This document shows, one piece after another, positions 1-5,613 of a stretch of DNA of 5,646 nucleotides. This DNA is from Chloroflexota bacterium. GTDB taxonomy: Bacteria > Chloroflexota > UBA6077 > CF-72. The position numbers were made by a program, and so were the translations under genes. The notes under the pieces are model-generated. The model did not search any database, was not told the DNA's origin, and worked only from the letters and a program-made list of their open reading frames with translations. The stretch lies in the NCBI GenBank assembly GCA_019242065.1, contig JAFAWJ010000065.1:1-5646 (forward strand). The letters are read 5' to 3'. How positions within the stretch are numbered: position 1 is the first letter of the stretch; each line of letters starts with the position of its first letter.

Positions 1-336
1 CGCGCCGACGACCTCGCCAGGATGAAGCGCGGCGCCATCCTGGTCAACATCTCCCGCGGTCCGATCGTCGAGGAGTCAGCCCTTATCGCGGCGCTGCGTT
101 CCGGTCACCTCGCCGGTGCCGGTCTCGACGTCTTTGATCGCGAGCCGCTCCCCGCGGATCACCCGTTCCGATCGCTCGACAACGTGGTCGTTGCCCCACA
201 CGTGGGCTACGTCACCGAGCAAGGCTTCCGCTCCGCCTGGCAGCGAATGGCGGAGGACGTGGCCGCCTACCTCAACGGAGCGCCGATCCGGGTGGTGACT
301 GATCCGTCGGACTGTCCCCCCATGGCGCCGCAGTAA
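1..336 (+). CDS. D-2-hydroxyacid dehydrogenase, C-terminal part (5' end outside window)
   Basis: The reading frame is open from the first base and ends in TAA, leaving 111 residues. The family oxidises or reduces D-2-hydroxyacids/2-ketoacids with NAD(P)H in the cytoplasm. Visible motifs are the end of the NAD-binding domain, ILVNISRGPIVEESAL, with the substrate-binding Arg of SRG (codon 55-57); LDVFDREPL, with the Asp and the catalytic Glu (codon 142-144); and VVAPHVGYVT, with the catalytic His (codon 199-201). The Arg/Glu/His set is therefore intact. The tail after the His (two helices, then NGAPIRVV) is typical of the family. The GxGxxG motif and the catalytic domain's N-terminal half lie upstream of the window. 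The substrate (phosphoglycerate, glyoxylate, lactate or another) cannot be decided from this part. It may share a transcript with the dioxygenase gene 123 bp downstream, although a candidate promoter lies in that gap. Confidence 0.93.
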   Translation, partial: RADDLARMKRGAILVNISRGPIVEESALIAALRSGHLAGAGLDVFDREPLPADHPFRSLDNVVVAPHVGYVTEQGFRSAWQRMAEDVAAYLNGAPIRVVTDPSDCPPMAPQ

Positions 337-397
337 CACCTCAACGTCCACACGCATATGGCACGGCGCCGGTCCGTCTGGCTGGCGTCCGTCCTGG

Positions 398-425
398 TTG
401 CGGATACAATTTCAGAGGTTAGACT
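398..425 (+). promoter_or_regulatory. Candidate promoter ahead of the dioxygenase gene
   Basis: The 123-bp gap between the dehydrogenase and dioxygenase genes has an AT-richer stretch. TACAAT at 405-410 matches the bacterial -10 consensus at five of six bases, but it has no good -35 at 16-18 bp. An alternative is TTGCGG (398-403), 16 bp, then TAGACT (420-425). Neither is a strong match, so the dioxygenase could equally be transcribed from upstream. AGGTTAGAC at 416-424 resembles AGGTTAGTC in the ssuD leader (minus strand, 5603-5595). Confidence 0.3.
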
Positions 426-445
426 CGACCAGGAGATCTACAACC

Positions 446-452
446 GGGGAGG
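446..452 (+). promoter_or_regulatory. Ribosome-binding site deciding the dioxygenase start
   Basis: GGGGAGG lies 7 bases upstream of the ATG at 460. It favours this start over the in-frame ATG at 358, which has no comparable site and would add 34 residues that fit no part of the family. Confidence 0.75.
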
Positions 453-459
453 CCAGGAC

Positions 460-1119
460 ATGATTGAGGACAAGATCGAAGACAAGATTCAGGAGCTGGT
501 CAAAGCGCGTGAGGCTGTCTTCGAGATCATGCAGAACGAGCGGGCGCCGGGCGGCAGCCTGGCTGGCAAGACCGTGTTTCAGCAAGCACCACCAGAACCG
601 GGTGAGCTGAAGCCGACGCCCCAGGAGATCGACGGCCCCTACTTCCGCCTCGGTGCACCGCAGCGCTCGAACTTGCTCGAGCCCGGGGACAGGCCCGAAT
701 TGATCCTGTCCGGGCGCGTGCTGAATCAGAAAGGCACGCCGATTCCCAACGCGGTGGTCAACCTGTGGTCGTCGGATGCCGCCGGCAATTACGACATGGT
801 CGGCTATCGGTACACGGGCTTCGTGGTGACGGACGCCGAGGGTCGCTACGAATTTACCACCATCGTTCCAGGTTGCTACTTTCCGCGCGATGCGAAGCAC
901 ATTCACATGAAAGTGCAGGGCGTGAGCAGCCCGGTGACGACGCAGCTGTACATCGAGGGTGAGCCCGGCAACGAGGAAGACGCCTTCTACACGCCCGAGT
1001 GCCTGGTCCGCTGCACGGTGGACGCGGATGGCACCAAACACGGGTCGTTCGACTTCGTTATCCGCCAGGTCACCGAACGCGAGAACGTCACTCCCGAGAG
1101 CCTCGCCGCTCGGGTCTAA
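460..1119 (+). CDS. Intradiol ring-cleavage dioxygenase (single-domain, non-heme Fe(III))
   Basis: Predicted 219-residue cytoplasmic enzyme of the catechol/protocatechuate/hydroxyquinol intradiol dioxygenase family, which inserts O2 between two ring hydroxyls to give a muconate-type product. The entry motif PTPQEIDGPYF is followed by the family signature region LSGRVLNQKGTPIPNAVVNLW. All four iron ligands are present: Tyr111 (GNYDM), Tyr140 (PGCYFP), His147 and His149 (KHIHMKV). The segments TDAEGRYEFTTIVPG and TTQLYIEGEP are also typical of the beta-sandwich core. The protein lacks the long helical dimerisation domain that precedes the core in catechol and hydroxyquinol 1,2-dioxygenases; its N-terminus is instead a short charged helix with a repeated IEDK. 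It is therefore closer to the short single-domain group, whose substrates are mostly uncharacterised. The hydroxylase gene begins 39 bp downstream, so the two are probably co-transcribed. The family call is firm; the substrate is unknown. Confidence 0.93.
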   Translation: MIEDKIEDKIQELVKAREAVFEIMQNERAPGGSLAGKTVFQQAPPEPGELKPTPQEIDGPYFRLGAPQRSNLLEPGDRPELILSGRVLNQKGTPIPNAVVNLWSSDAAGNYDMVGYRYTGFVVTDAEGRYEFTTIVPGCYFPRDAKHIHMKVQGVSSPVTTQLYIEGEPGNEEDAFYTPECLVRCTVDADGTKHGSFDFVIRQVTERENVTPESLAARV

Positions 1120-1158
1120 CGCCACCATACGCCGACACCGGCGGCGGCGCGATGGGTT

Positions 1159-2829
1159 ATGCCCGCTGAACAGACTGCACGAGCCATGCGTGAGCTGCCA
1201 AGCGAAGTTCCAGTTCTCATCGCCGGTGGTGGGCCGACGGGTCTGGCCGCGGCGGTCGAGCTCGGCCAGCGCGGGATCGCGTGCCTCGTCCTCGAGCCAC
1301 GCGAGACGATCTCCTTCGATCGCCCGCGCGCCAAGACCACCAGCGTGCGCACCATGGAGCACTTCCGACGCTGGGGTCTGGCGCAGCGCATTCGTGATGT
1401 GGCGCCTCTTCCGGTCGCCTGGTCGCAAGAGGTGGTCTTCTGCACGAGTCTGCTCGGGCGCGAGATCACCCGCATCGGTGACTGCTTTGGGCTGAGTCCG
1501 ACCCGACGCGAGGAGTGGGCCGAAGCCGGTCAGCAAATCGGGCAGCCGCTCGTGGAGCAGGTGCTGCGCGAGGCTCTTGGGCAGATACCCGCCGTCACTT
1601 TTGCCACCGGCTGGTCACTGGTGGAGCTCAGCGAGCAGGCGGATTCGGTCAGTGTGCGCGCCCGAGCGCGAGACGGCGCCGAGCGTGAAATTCGGGCGCA
1701 GTACGTCCTCGGCTGTGAAGGCTCCGCCAGCCCCACGCGCGCAGCGATCGGCGCGCGCTACGCAGGCAATTCCGATCTGCGCCCGAACTTCAACGTCGTC
1801 TTCCGTGCGCCGGGCCTGGCGGAGCGCGTCCCGCACGGACCGGCCGTCCACTACTGGGTCCTCAATTCCAGCACACCCGGCGCACTCGGGCGGATGGACC
1901 TGCATGATACGTGGTGGGGGATCGGCCTGGGCATCGACGCCGAGACCGGCGACCGGGACCCTGACCGCGTCATGGCTGGATTGATTGGCGCGCAGGTCCA
2001 GGCCGAGCTCGTCGCGACCGACCCGTGGACCGCGCGCATGCTGCTGGCCGACACGTATCAGACCGACCGCGTGTTCCTGGTCGGCGACGCGGCGCATCTC
2101 AACCCGCCCTGGGGTGGGCATGGGTTCAACACCGGTATCGGCGATGCGGTCAATGTCGGCTGGAAACTGGCGGCGACCCTCAACGGCTGGGGCAGCCCGG
2201 AGCTGTTGCGGAGTTACCAGGCCGAACGTCGACCGGTTGCACAGCAGACCATCGAAGACGCCACCGCCAACATGAGCATGCTCTCGACGGACCTGACATC
2301 GCTTGTCGACGATCCGGAGGCTATTCGACGCGCCAAAGACAGCGAATTCCACAGCATGGGGCTGGTGTTGGGGTACACGTATGCGGATTCGCCGGTTGTC
2401 GTTGGCGATGGCACCGCGCCGCCGCCGCATGATCCGATTCACTACACGCCGTCGACCCATCCAGGTGCGCGGCTGCCGCATCGCTGGCTGCCAGACGGCC
2501 GCTCGCTGTACGACGCGCTGAGCGCCGAGTTGACGCTGCTTCGCCTATCGCCTGACGCCGACGTGTCGGCGTTTGTCGAGGCCGCGCGCCAAGGTCGATT
2601 GCCGCTGCGCGTGGTGGACCTGTCGGAGCTCGACCTGGCGGCGCGCTACGCGGCGACGCTGCTGCTGGTCAGACCGGACCAGCACATTGCCTGGCGCACC
2701 TCGGAGACTCGGGTTGCAGGTAACGCGGCGCACGCGATCCTGCGGCGGGCGGTGGGACGCCACGCCGCAGGATCCGATAGCTATGCGGCTGGGTCGTACT
2801 CCGCTGGCCGCGGCAGGTCGTCCGTGTAG
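1159..2829 (+). CDS. FAD-dependent aromatic hydroxylase, PheA/TfdB-type flavoprotein monooxygenase
   Basis: Predicted 556-residue class A flavoprotein hydroxylase, which uses NAD(P)H and O2 to hydroxylate an aromatic ring. The N-terminal FAD Rossmann motif is VLIAGGGPTGLAAA (residues 19-32), with the ribose-binding Glu46 ending strand 2. The segment RAKTTSVRTMEHFRRWG (57-73) is typical of the phenol hydroxylase/TfdB branch. The middle motif normally written DG reads GCEGSASPTR, with Glu187 replacing the usual Asp. The FAD pyrophosphate motif VFLVGDAAHLNPPWGGHG (from 305, Asp310) continues into NTGIGDAVNVGWKLA. A C-terminal thioredoxin-like domain ends with LLLVRPDQHIAWR, as in the family. The last ~25 residues are rich in Gly, Ser, Ala and Tyr, look non-conserved, and are antisense to the small minus-strand gene. 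The start at 1159 has only a weak upstream purine run; ATG at 1186 is an alternative that keeps the FAD motif. With the dioxygenase it suggests hydroxylation followed by ring cleavage; the substrate is unknown. Confidence 0.94.
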   Translation: MPAEQTARAMRELPSEVPVLIAGGGPTGLAAAVELGQRGIACLVLEPRETISFDRPRAKTTSVRTMEHFRRWGLAQRIRDVAPLPVAWSQEVVFCTSLLGREITRIGDCFGLSPTRREEWAEAGQQIGQPLVEQVLREALGQIPAVTFATGWSLVELSEQADSVSVRARARDGAEREIRAQYVLGCEGSASPTRAAIGARYAGNSDLRPNFNVVFRAPGLAERVPHGPAVHYWVLNSSTPGALGRMDLHDTWWGIGLGIDAETGDRDPDRVMAGLIGAQVQAELVATDPWTARMLLADTYQTDRVFLVGDAAHLNPPWGGHGFNTGIGDAVNVGWKLAATLNGWGSPELLRSYQAERRPVAQQTIEDATANMSMLSTDLTSLVDDPEAIRRAKDSEFHSMGLVLGYTYADSPVVVGDGTAPPPHDPIHYTPSTHPGARLPHRWLPDGRSLYDALSAELTLLRLSPDADVSAFVEAARQGRLPLRVVDLSELDLAARYAATLLLVRPDQHIAWRTSETRVAGNAAHAILRRAVGRHAAGSDSYAAGSYSAGRGRSSV

Positions 2830-2969
2830 AAGCTGGCCACGACCGCGCGGCGGACCATGACCAGCCGCGGCAGGATGTCCGTCACGTTCAGGCCTTCGAA
2901 AGCGGCAGACGCAGCCTCGATCTCTGTTGGAGACGGATCGACCGCCGCCCACATTCTGGCATTGTTCAT
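2781..2969 (-). CDS. Small hypothetical protein, 62 residues
   Basis: I do not recognise this protein. The frame runs on the minus strand from ATG at 2969 to TAG at 2781. Three things support it as a gene: a seven-base AGGAGGT upstream, strong third-position G/C use (especially residues 26-54, where every codon ends in G or C), and the lack of any better reading frame in the gap. The product begins MNNARMWAAV, has a probable helix around PTEIEAASAAFEG, a second amphipathic helix around PRLVMVRRAVVASF, and ends in an acidic, proline-containing tail. It has no signal peptide, membrane segment, cysteine or recognisable motif. Its last 49 bp overlap the 3' end of the hydroxylase gene on the other strand. 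The in-frame ATG at 2996 is an alternative start but would put the ribosome-binding site inside the gene. It diverges from the isomerase-like gene, so the two may share control sequences. Confidence 0.55.
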   Translation of the reverse strand: MNNARMWAAVDPSPTEIEAASAAFEGLNVTDILPRLVMVRRAVVASFYTDDLPRPAEYDPAA

Positions 2970-2981
2970 GGAACCGTGATG

Positions 2982-2988
2982 ACCTCCT
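2982..2988 (-). promoter_or_regulatory. Shine-Dalgarno sequence of the small minus-strand gene
   Basis: AGGAGGT on the minus strand, continuing as AGGAGGTCATC, matches the anti-Shine-Dalgarno complement at all but one base. The distance from AGGAGG to the ATG at 2969 is 13 bases, longer than usual, so the match is excellent but the spacing is not. Confidence 0.5.
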
Positions 2989-3052
2989 GTGACCATGTCC
3001 GAAGATTCGGTGTCGTAAGCCTAACCGCGTGGGCCGCACAGACGTATTACGT

Positions 3053-3077
3053 CAGCCGTCACAGGCTGCGTACAGCC
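3053..3077 (+). repeat. Alternating inverted repeats CAGCC / GGCTG / CAGCC
   Basis: CAGCC (3053-3057), GGCTG (3064-3068) and CAGCC (3073-3077) follow one another. The central copy can pair with either neighbour, giving two mutually exclusive 5-bp stems with loops of 6 and 4 bases. Stems this short arise readily by chance in high-GC DNA, so this records a structure, not a function. Confidence 0.35.
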
Positions 3078-3088
3078 GCGTCTCCGGC

Positions 3089-3106
3089 GTAACAACCCGG
3101 TAACAA
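3089..3106 (+). repeat. Direct repeat GTAACAA with 11-bp period
   Basis: GTAACAA occurs at 3089-3095 and 3100-3106, offset by 11 bp, about one helical turn, so both copies face the same side of the DNA. They lie 40-57 bp upstream of the isomerase start codon, where an activator or repressor could bind. No regulator can be named from this. Confidence 0.35.
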
Positions 3107-3134
3107 AATGGGTCGAACCCGCCCGGCGCAGTAC

Positions 3135-3138
3135 AAGG
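3135..3138 (+). promoter_or_regulatory. Ribosome-binding site deciding the isomerase-like start
   Basis: AAGG ends 7 bases before the ATG at 3146 but only 1 base before the ATG at 3140. This makes 3146 the better start and removes two residues (Met-Leu) from the longest reading frame. Confidence 0.55.
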
Positions 3139-3145
3139 CATGCTG

Positions 3146-3856
3146 ATGACTCACCATTTCGGTGTTCTGATCCCGTCCACGAATACAACCGTTGAGATGG
3201 AAAGCCGCCTGCTGCCGTACAGCTACCAGGCGCACTTCGGCCGACTGGGCTCCGCGACGGGTGAGACGTTCACGCCCAGCCGAAACGACGACGTCGACTA
3301 CCAGTCGCGTCTGCTGGGGACCGCGCGCGTGGAGCTGGTGATCCTGGCGCAGACGTCGGCCAGTCTGTTCGCCGACGACTACGATGACGCGGTGACGCAA
3401 CGCATGCAGACCGCCGCCGGCGTGCCGGCGCTGACCTCGGCGCAGGCGGTTGGCCAGGCTGTGCGCGCGCTGGGTGTGCGACGAATTGCGATTGTGTCGC
3501 CGTACTCGGAGGAGGTCAACCGGCGGGCCGGCGCGTACTTCCAGGCGAAGCATGGGCTGGAGATTGTCGCGGTCGAAGGCTTCGGTGCGACAGACGCGTA
3601 CGAGATCGCGCAGCTCGGCCCCGAGCTTGCCCGTGCCGCGTTCGGTCGAGTTGACCAGCCGGCCATCGAAGCGTTCGTCGTGCCAGGCGGCAATTTCCCG
3701 ACGCTGAGCGCCACGCCAGGGTGGGAGCAGGAGTTTGGCAAGCCCGTGGTCACGACGAACAACGCCTCGTTCTGGGCCGTGCTGCGGGCTCTCGGCGACG
3801 CCGACAGTCGGGTTCCAGGTCTGGGCCAGCTGCTCGCCGAGCTGCCGACGGCATGA
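3146..3856 (+). CDS. Maleate isomerase/Asp-Glu racemase superfamily protein lacking all cysteines
   Basis: Predicted 236-residue cytoplasmic protein with the fold signature of maleate cis-trans isomerases and arylmalonate decarboxylases: FGVLIPSTNTTVEME near the N-terminus, the GVPALTSAQAVGQAVRALGV segment, RRIAIVSPYSEEVN starting the second half, and a C-terminal GKPVVTTNNASFWAVLRALG. Length and segment order match the family. Known members use a cysteine in each half: the first usually sits in an A-C-T-S context and reads LAQTS here (Gln69); the second usually sits in a C-T-N-F-like context and reads PGGNFPTL here (Gly181, within a residue or so). The whole protein contains no cysteine. It is either a catalytically different offshoot or a non-enzymatic one; a maleate isomerase label would overreach. 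It is transcribed alone, converges on the 2H phosphoesterase gene with a 24-bp gap, and has a spacer with operator-like repeats upstream. Confidence 0.88.
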   Translation: MTHHFGVLIPSTNTTVEMESRLLPYSYQAHFGRLGSATGETFTPSRNDDVDYQSRLLGTARVELVILAQTSASLFADDYDDAVTQRMQTAAGVPALTSAQAVGQAVRALGVRRIAIVSPYSEEVNRRAGAYFQAKHGLEIVAVEGFGATDAYEIAQLGPELARAAFGRVDQPAIEAFVVPGGNFPTLSATPGWEQEFGKPVVTTNNASFWAVLRALGDADSRVPGLGQLLAELPTA

Positions 3857-3880
3857 GACGCGGGAGCGATCGGGGTCGAA

Positions 3881-4414
3881 TTACGGCAGGAGCATGACTT
3901 GGGTTTCGACGGTCCTGGTTCGCGCGTCGAAGACCGTCACCGTATCGAGGGTTGCCTCGAATGCGATGGCGGCGCTCGAAGCGACCTGGAGTGCGGCGCG
4001 GAAAGCTGTATTCCCGTTCAAACGCCCGAGCGTCACGTGCGGCGTGTACGGGAACTCGCGAGAAACGTACGGCTCCAAGGGGCCGCGATACAGACGATCG
4101 TGCAACTTGACGAGCGCATCGTTGCCGCGCTTGACGTTCAGAAACAGATAGCGTAGATCGGCGTCGACGACGTCCCTCGCGCCGGTCACCTCCGCCAGAC
4201 GAACCGTGATCGGACCGCTGCCGTAGACGGCGTCTTCCACGTGGCGGCGCAAGGCGTCAGGTGACAGGTCGCTCTCGAACGGGAACACCAGCGTAATGTG
4301 CGCCCGCAGACTCTCGAAGAGCGGGTCGAACTGACGTCGGAGTGTGACGACGGGGTCCGGTTCGGGCTGTGGGAGGAACAGCACGATGGCGCGCCCGCGG
4401 AGCAGCGTATTCAT
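3881..4414 (-). CDS. LigT-like 2H phosphoesterase (2'-5' RNA ligase family)
   Basis: Predicted 177-residue cytoplasmic protein with the two His-x-Thr motifs that define the 2H superfamily: AHITLVFPF (His39, Thr41) and TPHVTLGRL (His126, Thr128), 87 residues apart. The strand before the first motif (RAIVLFLPQP) and the segment between them fit the duplicated fold, and the length is normal for LigT/YjcG-like proteins. Relatives hydrolyse or form 2'-5' or cyclic phosphodiester bonds in RNA or nucleotides; the natural substrate is usually unknown and cannot be told here. The start at 4414 has AGG 7 bases upstream and keeps the gene out of ssuD; the frame stays open further upstream but only as a shadow of ssuD. 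It lies 17 bp after the ssuD stop on the same strand, so it is probably translated from the ssuD transcript. No pathway link between the two is obvious. Confidence 0.88.
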   Translation of the reverse strand: MNTLLRGRAIVLFLPQPEPDPVVTLRRQFDPLFESLRAHITLVFPFESDLSPDALRRHVEDAVYGSGPITVRLAEVTGARDVVDADLRYLFLNVKRGNDALVKLHDRLYRGPLEPYVSREFPYTPHVTLGRLNGNTAFRAALQVASSAAIAFEATLDTVTVFDARTRTVETQVMLLP

Positions 4415-4431
4415 GCCGATGCCTGAAGCCG

Positions 4432-5514
4432 CTAAGCCACCGCCTGGGTCTCGGACACGGGCAAGTGCGGGAACAGCAGCTCCGCCACGCGATAGGCCTC
4501 CTCCAGGTGCGGGTAGCCAGACAGGATAAAGGTGTCGATGCCGAGCGCGGCGTACTCGCGCATGCGCTCGGCGACGGTGTGCGGACTGCCGACCAGCGCG
4601 GCGCCCGCGCCATGCCGAACCAACCCAACGCCCGCCCATAGATTGGGCGCGATCTGCAGCGCTTCCCGCGAGCGGACGTGGCCATTGCGCCGCAAAGCGA
4701 GCTGACGTTGCTGACCCTCCGAGTCGAACTGCGCGAAATTGGCCTGCGCACGGGCAATCGTCGCGTCGTCGACGCGGCTGATCAGCTCGTCGGCCGCGGT
4801 CCAGGCCTGTTCGTCCGTGTCGCGGATCACCGCGTGCAGGCGAATGCCGAAGCGTGGTGAACGTCCCAGGTGCGCGGCGCGCCGGCGCACATCGGCGATC
4901 TTCTCCGCCACGTCGAGCGGATGTTCTCCCCAGGTCAGGTACATGTCCGCGTGACGCGCCGCGATATCGCGGGCAATCGCTGAGGAGCCGCCGAAATACA
5001 GCGGCGGATACGGTTGCTGCTGCGCCCGGAGCTGGAGCTGCGCGCCCGCGACGTGCAGATAGTCACCTTCGAAGTCGACCGACTCACCGGCCGAGACTCG
5101 GCGAAAGATGGTCAGGAACTCGTCGGTCATGCGATAGCGCTCGTCGTGCGTCAGGAAGAGGCCGTCGCCGGCGAGTTGACGCGGATCGCCACCGGTGACC
5201 ACGTTGATGAGCATCCGACCGTTCGACAGCCGATCAAAGGTCGCGGCCATGCGGGCGGCGGCCGTCGGCGAGCCGATGCCCGGCCGGACGGCGACCAGGA
5301 AGCGGAGCTGGCGTGTTTCGGGCACCAGCGTCGCGGCCGTAATCCAGGCCTCTTCGCAGGTGCTGCCCGTGGGCAGCAGCACGCCACGGTAGCCGAGGTC
5401 GTCGGCGGCCTGAGCAATCTGGCGCAGATAGGGGAAGGTGATCGGTCGGTCGTCGACCGGGCTGCCCAGGAAGCGTCCATCGCCGTGGGTCGGCAGGAAC
5501 CAGAAGACGTTCAT
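4432..5514 (-). CDS. ssuD: FMNH2-dependent alkanesulfonate monooxygenase SsuD
   Basis: Predicted 360-residue cytoplasmic LLM-class (bacterial luciferase-like) monooxygenase that converts alkanesulfonates to aldehyde and sulfite with reduced FMN and O2, supplying sulfur when sulfate is scarce. It aligns with E. coli SsuD almost without gaps from the first residues: [10 protein letters not shown], then [18 protein letters not shown]. The residues shown to matter in E. coli are conserved: Cys53 (E. coli Cys54), Arg225 and His227 in FGIRLH (226, 228), Arg300 in GLVRHGAG (297), Tyr334 and His336 in [11 protein letters not shown] (331, 333). There is a roughly four-residue insertion near 275-286, and the C-terminal tail of E. 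coli SsuD is missing. The ATG at 5514 matches the E. coli N-terminus; GGAGAG lies 13 bases upstream, a loose spacing. SsuD needs a separate flavin reductase (SsuE) and usually the SsuABC importer; neither is in the window. It heads a two-gene unit with the 2H phosphoesterase. Confidence 0.97.
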   Translation of the reverse strand: MNVFWFLPTHGDGRFLGSPVDDRPITFPYLRQIAQAADDLGYRGVLLPTGSTCEEAWITAATLVPETRQLRFLVAVRPGIGSPTAAARMAATFDRLSNGRMLINVVTGGDPRQLAGDGLFLTHDERYRMTDEFLTIFRRVSAGESVDFEGDYLHVAGAQLQLRAQQQPYPPLYFGGSSAIARDIAARHADMYLTWGEHPLDVAEKIADVRRRAAHLGRSPRFGIRLHAVIRDTDEQAWTAADELISRVDDATIARAQANFAQFDSEGQQRQLALRRNGHVRSREALQIAPNLWAGVGLVRHGAGAALVGSPHTVAERMREYAALGIDTFILSGYPHLEEAYRVAELLFPHLPVSETQAVA

Positions 5515-5570
5515 CAGCGTGACGTTACTCTCCGCGGCGTCGATCCCTGAAGCCGCCCCACCACACCTGG

Positions 5571-5613
5571 GTTAGAATACATAGTCGAATATCCGACTAA
5601 CCTATTTGACTAA
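5571..5613 (-). promoter_or_regulatory. ssuD control region: near-palindromic operator and GACTAA repeats
   Basis: This AT-rich island stands out in high-GC DNA 57-99 bp upstream of ssuD. TAGTCGAATATCCGACTA at 5582-5599 has perfect 6-base arms and 16 of 18 symmetric positions. GACTAA also occurs directly repeated at 5595-5600 and 5608-5613, offset by 13 bp. On the minus strand TATTCT (5579-5574) is a candidate -10 element, but no good -35 sits at the right distance. The palindrome would overlap the space upstream of that -10, a natural place for a repressor or activator. Each palindrome half reads ATAT-Y-CGACTA on its own strand, which resembles the left half of type 1 IscR (Rrf2-family) sites as I remember them; this is suggestive only. 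Confidence 0.5.

Larger units (their letters stand above)
2997..3139. promoter_or_regulatory. Divergent spacer with a 13-bp palindrome (3041-3053)
   Basis: This non-coding stretch lies between the small minus-strand gene and the isomerase-like gene and should hold both promoters. GACGTATTACGTC at 3041-3053 is a perfect palindrome with 6-base arms around one central base, about 100 bp upstream of the isomerase start and 72 bp upstream of the small gene's start. The size and symmetry fit an operator for a dimeric regulator, but no regulator gene is in the window. I could not identify convincing -35/-10 pairs in either direction. Confidence 0.4.

Noticed and set aside
358..459. In-frame upstream extension of the dioxygenase from the ATG at 358.
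   Set aside because: It has no ribosome-binding site, its 34 residues fit no part of the family, and a strong GGGGAGG sits before the ATG at 460. The stretch also holds the candidate promoter.
412..1536. Long minus-strand open frame (374 residues) opposite the dioxygenase and hydroxylase genes.
   Set aside because: It is antisense to two genes with complete family motifs, and its Arg/His-rich product shows no domain. It is typical frame shadowing in high-GC DNA.
2781..2969. Possible AtzG/DUF4089-like (GatC-like) identity for the small protein, from its helix plus acidic, proline-containing C-terminal tail.
   Set aside because: The resemblance is only a general pattern, the key residues do not line up, and no amidase gene, the usual partner, is adjacent.
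3110..3120. GGGTCGAACCC resembles a tRNA T-arm.
   Set aside because: The loop is too short for a T-loop, and there is no matching acceptor, D-arm or anticodon arm around it.
3857..3880. Possible bidirectional terminator between the convergent isomerase-like and 2H phosphoesterase genes.
   Set aside because: The 24-bp gap has no convincing inverted repeat and no T-run on either strand.
4415..4639. N-terminal extension of the 2H phosphoesterase into the ssuD gene.
   Set aside because: The extra 75 residues are Arg/Gly/Ala-rich, out-of-frame translation of the ssuD 3' end. The ATG at 4414 gives a normal-length protein.
5014..5550. Plus-strand open frame (178 residues) opposite the 5' part of ssuD.
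   Set aside because: The opposite strand encodes an unmistakable SsuD; this frame is compositional shadow with no recognisable motif.
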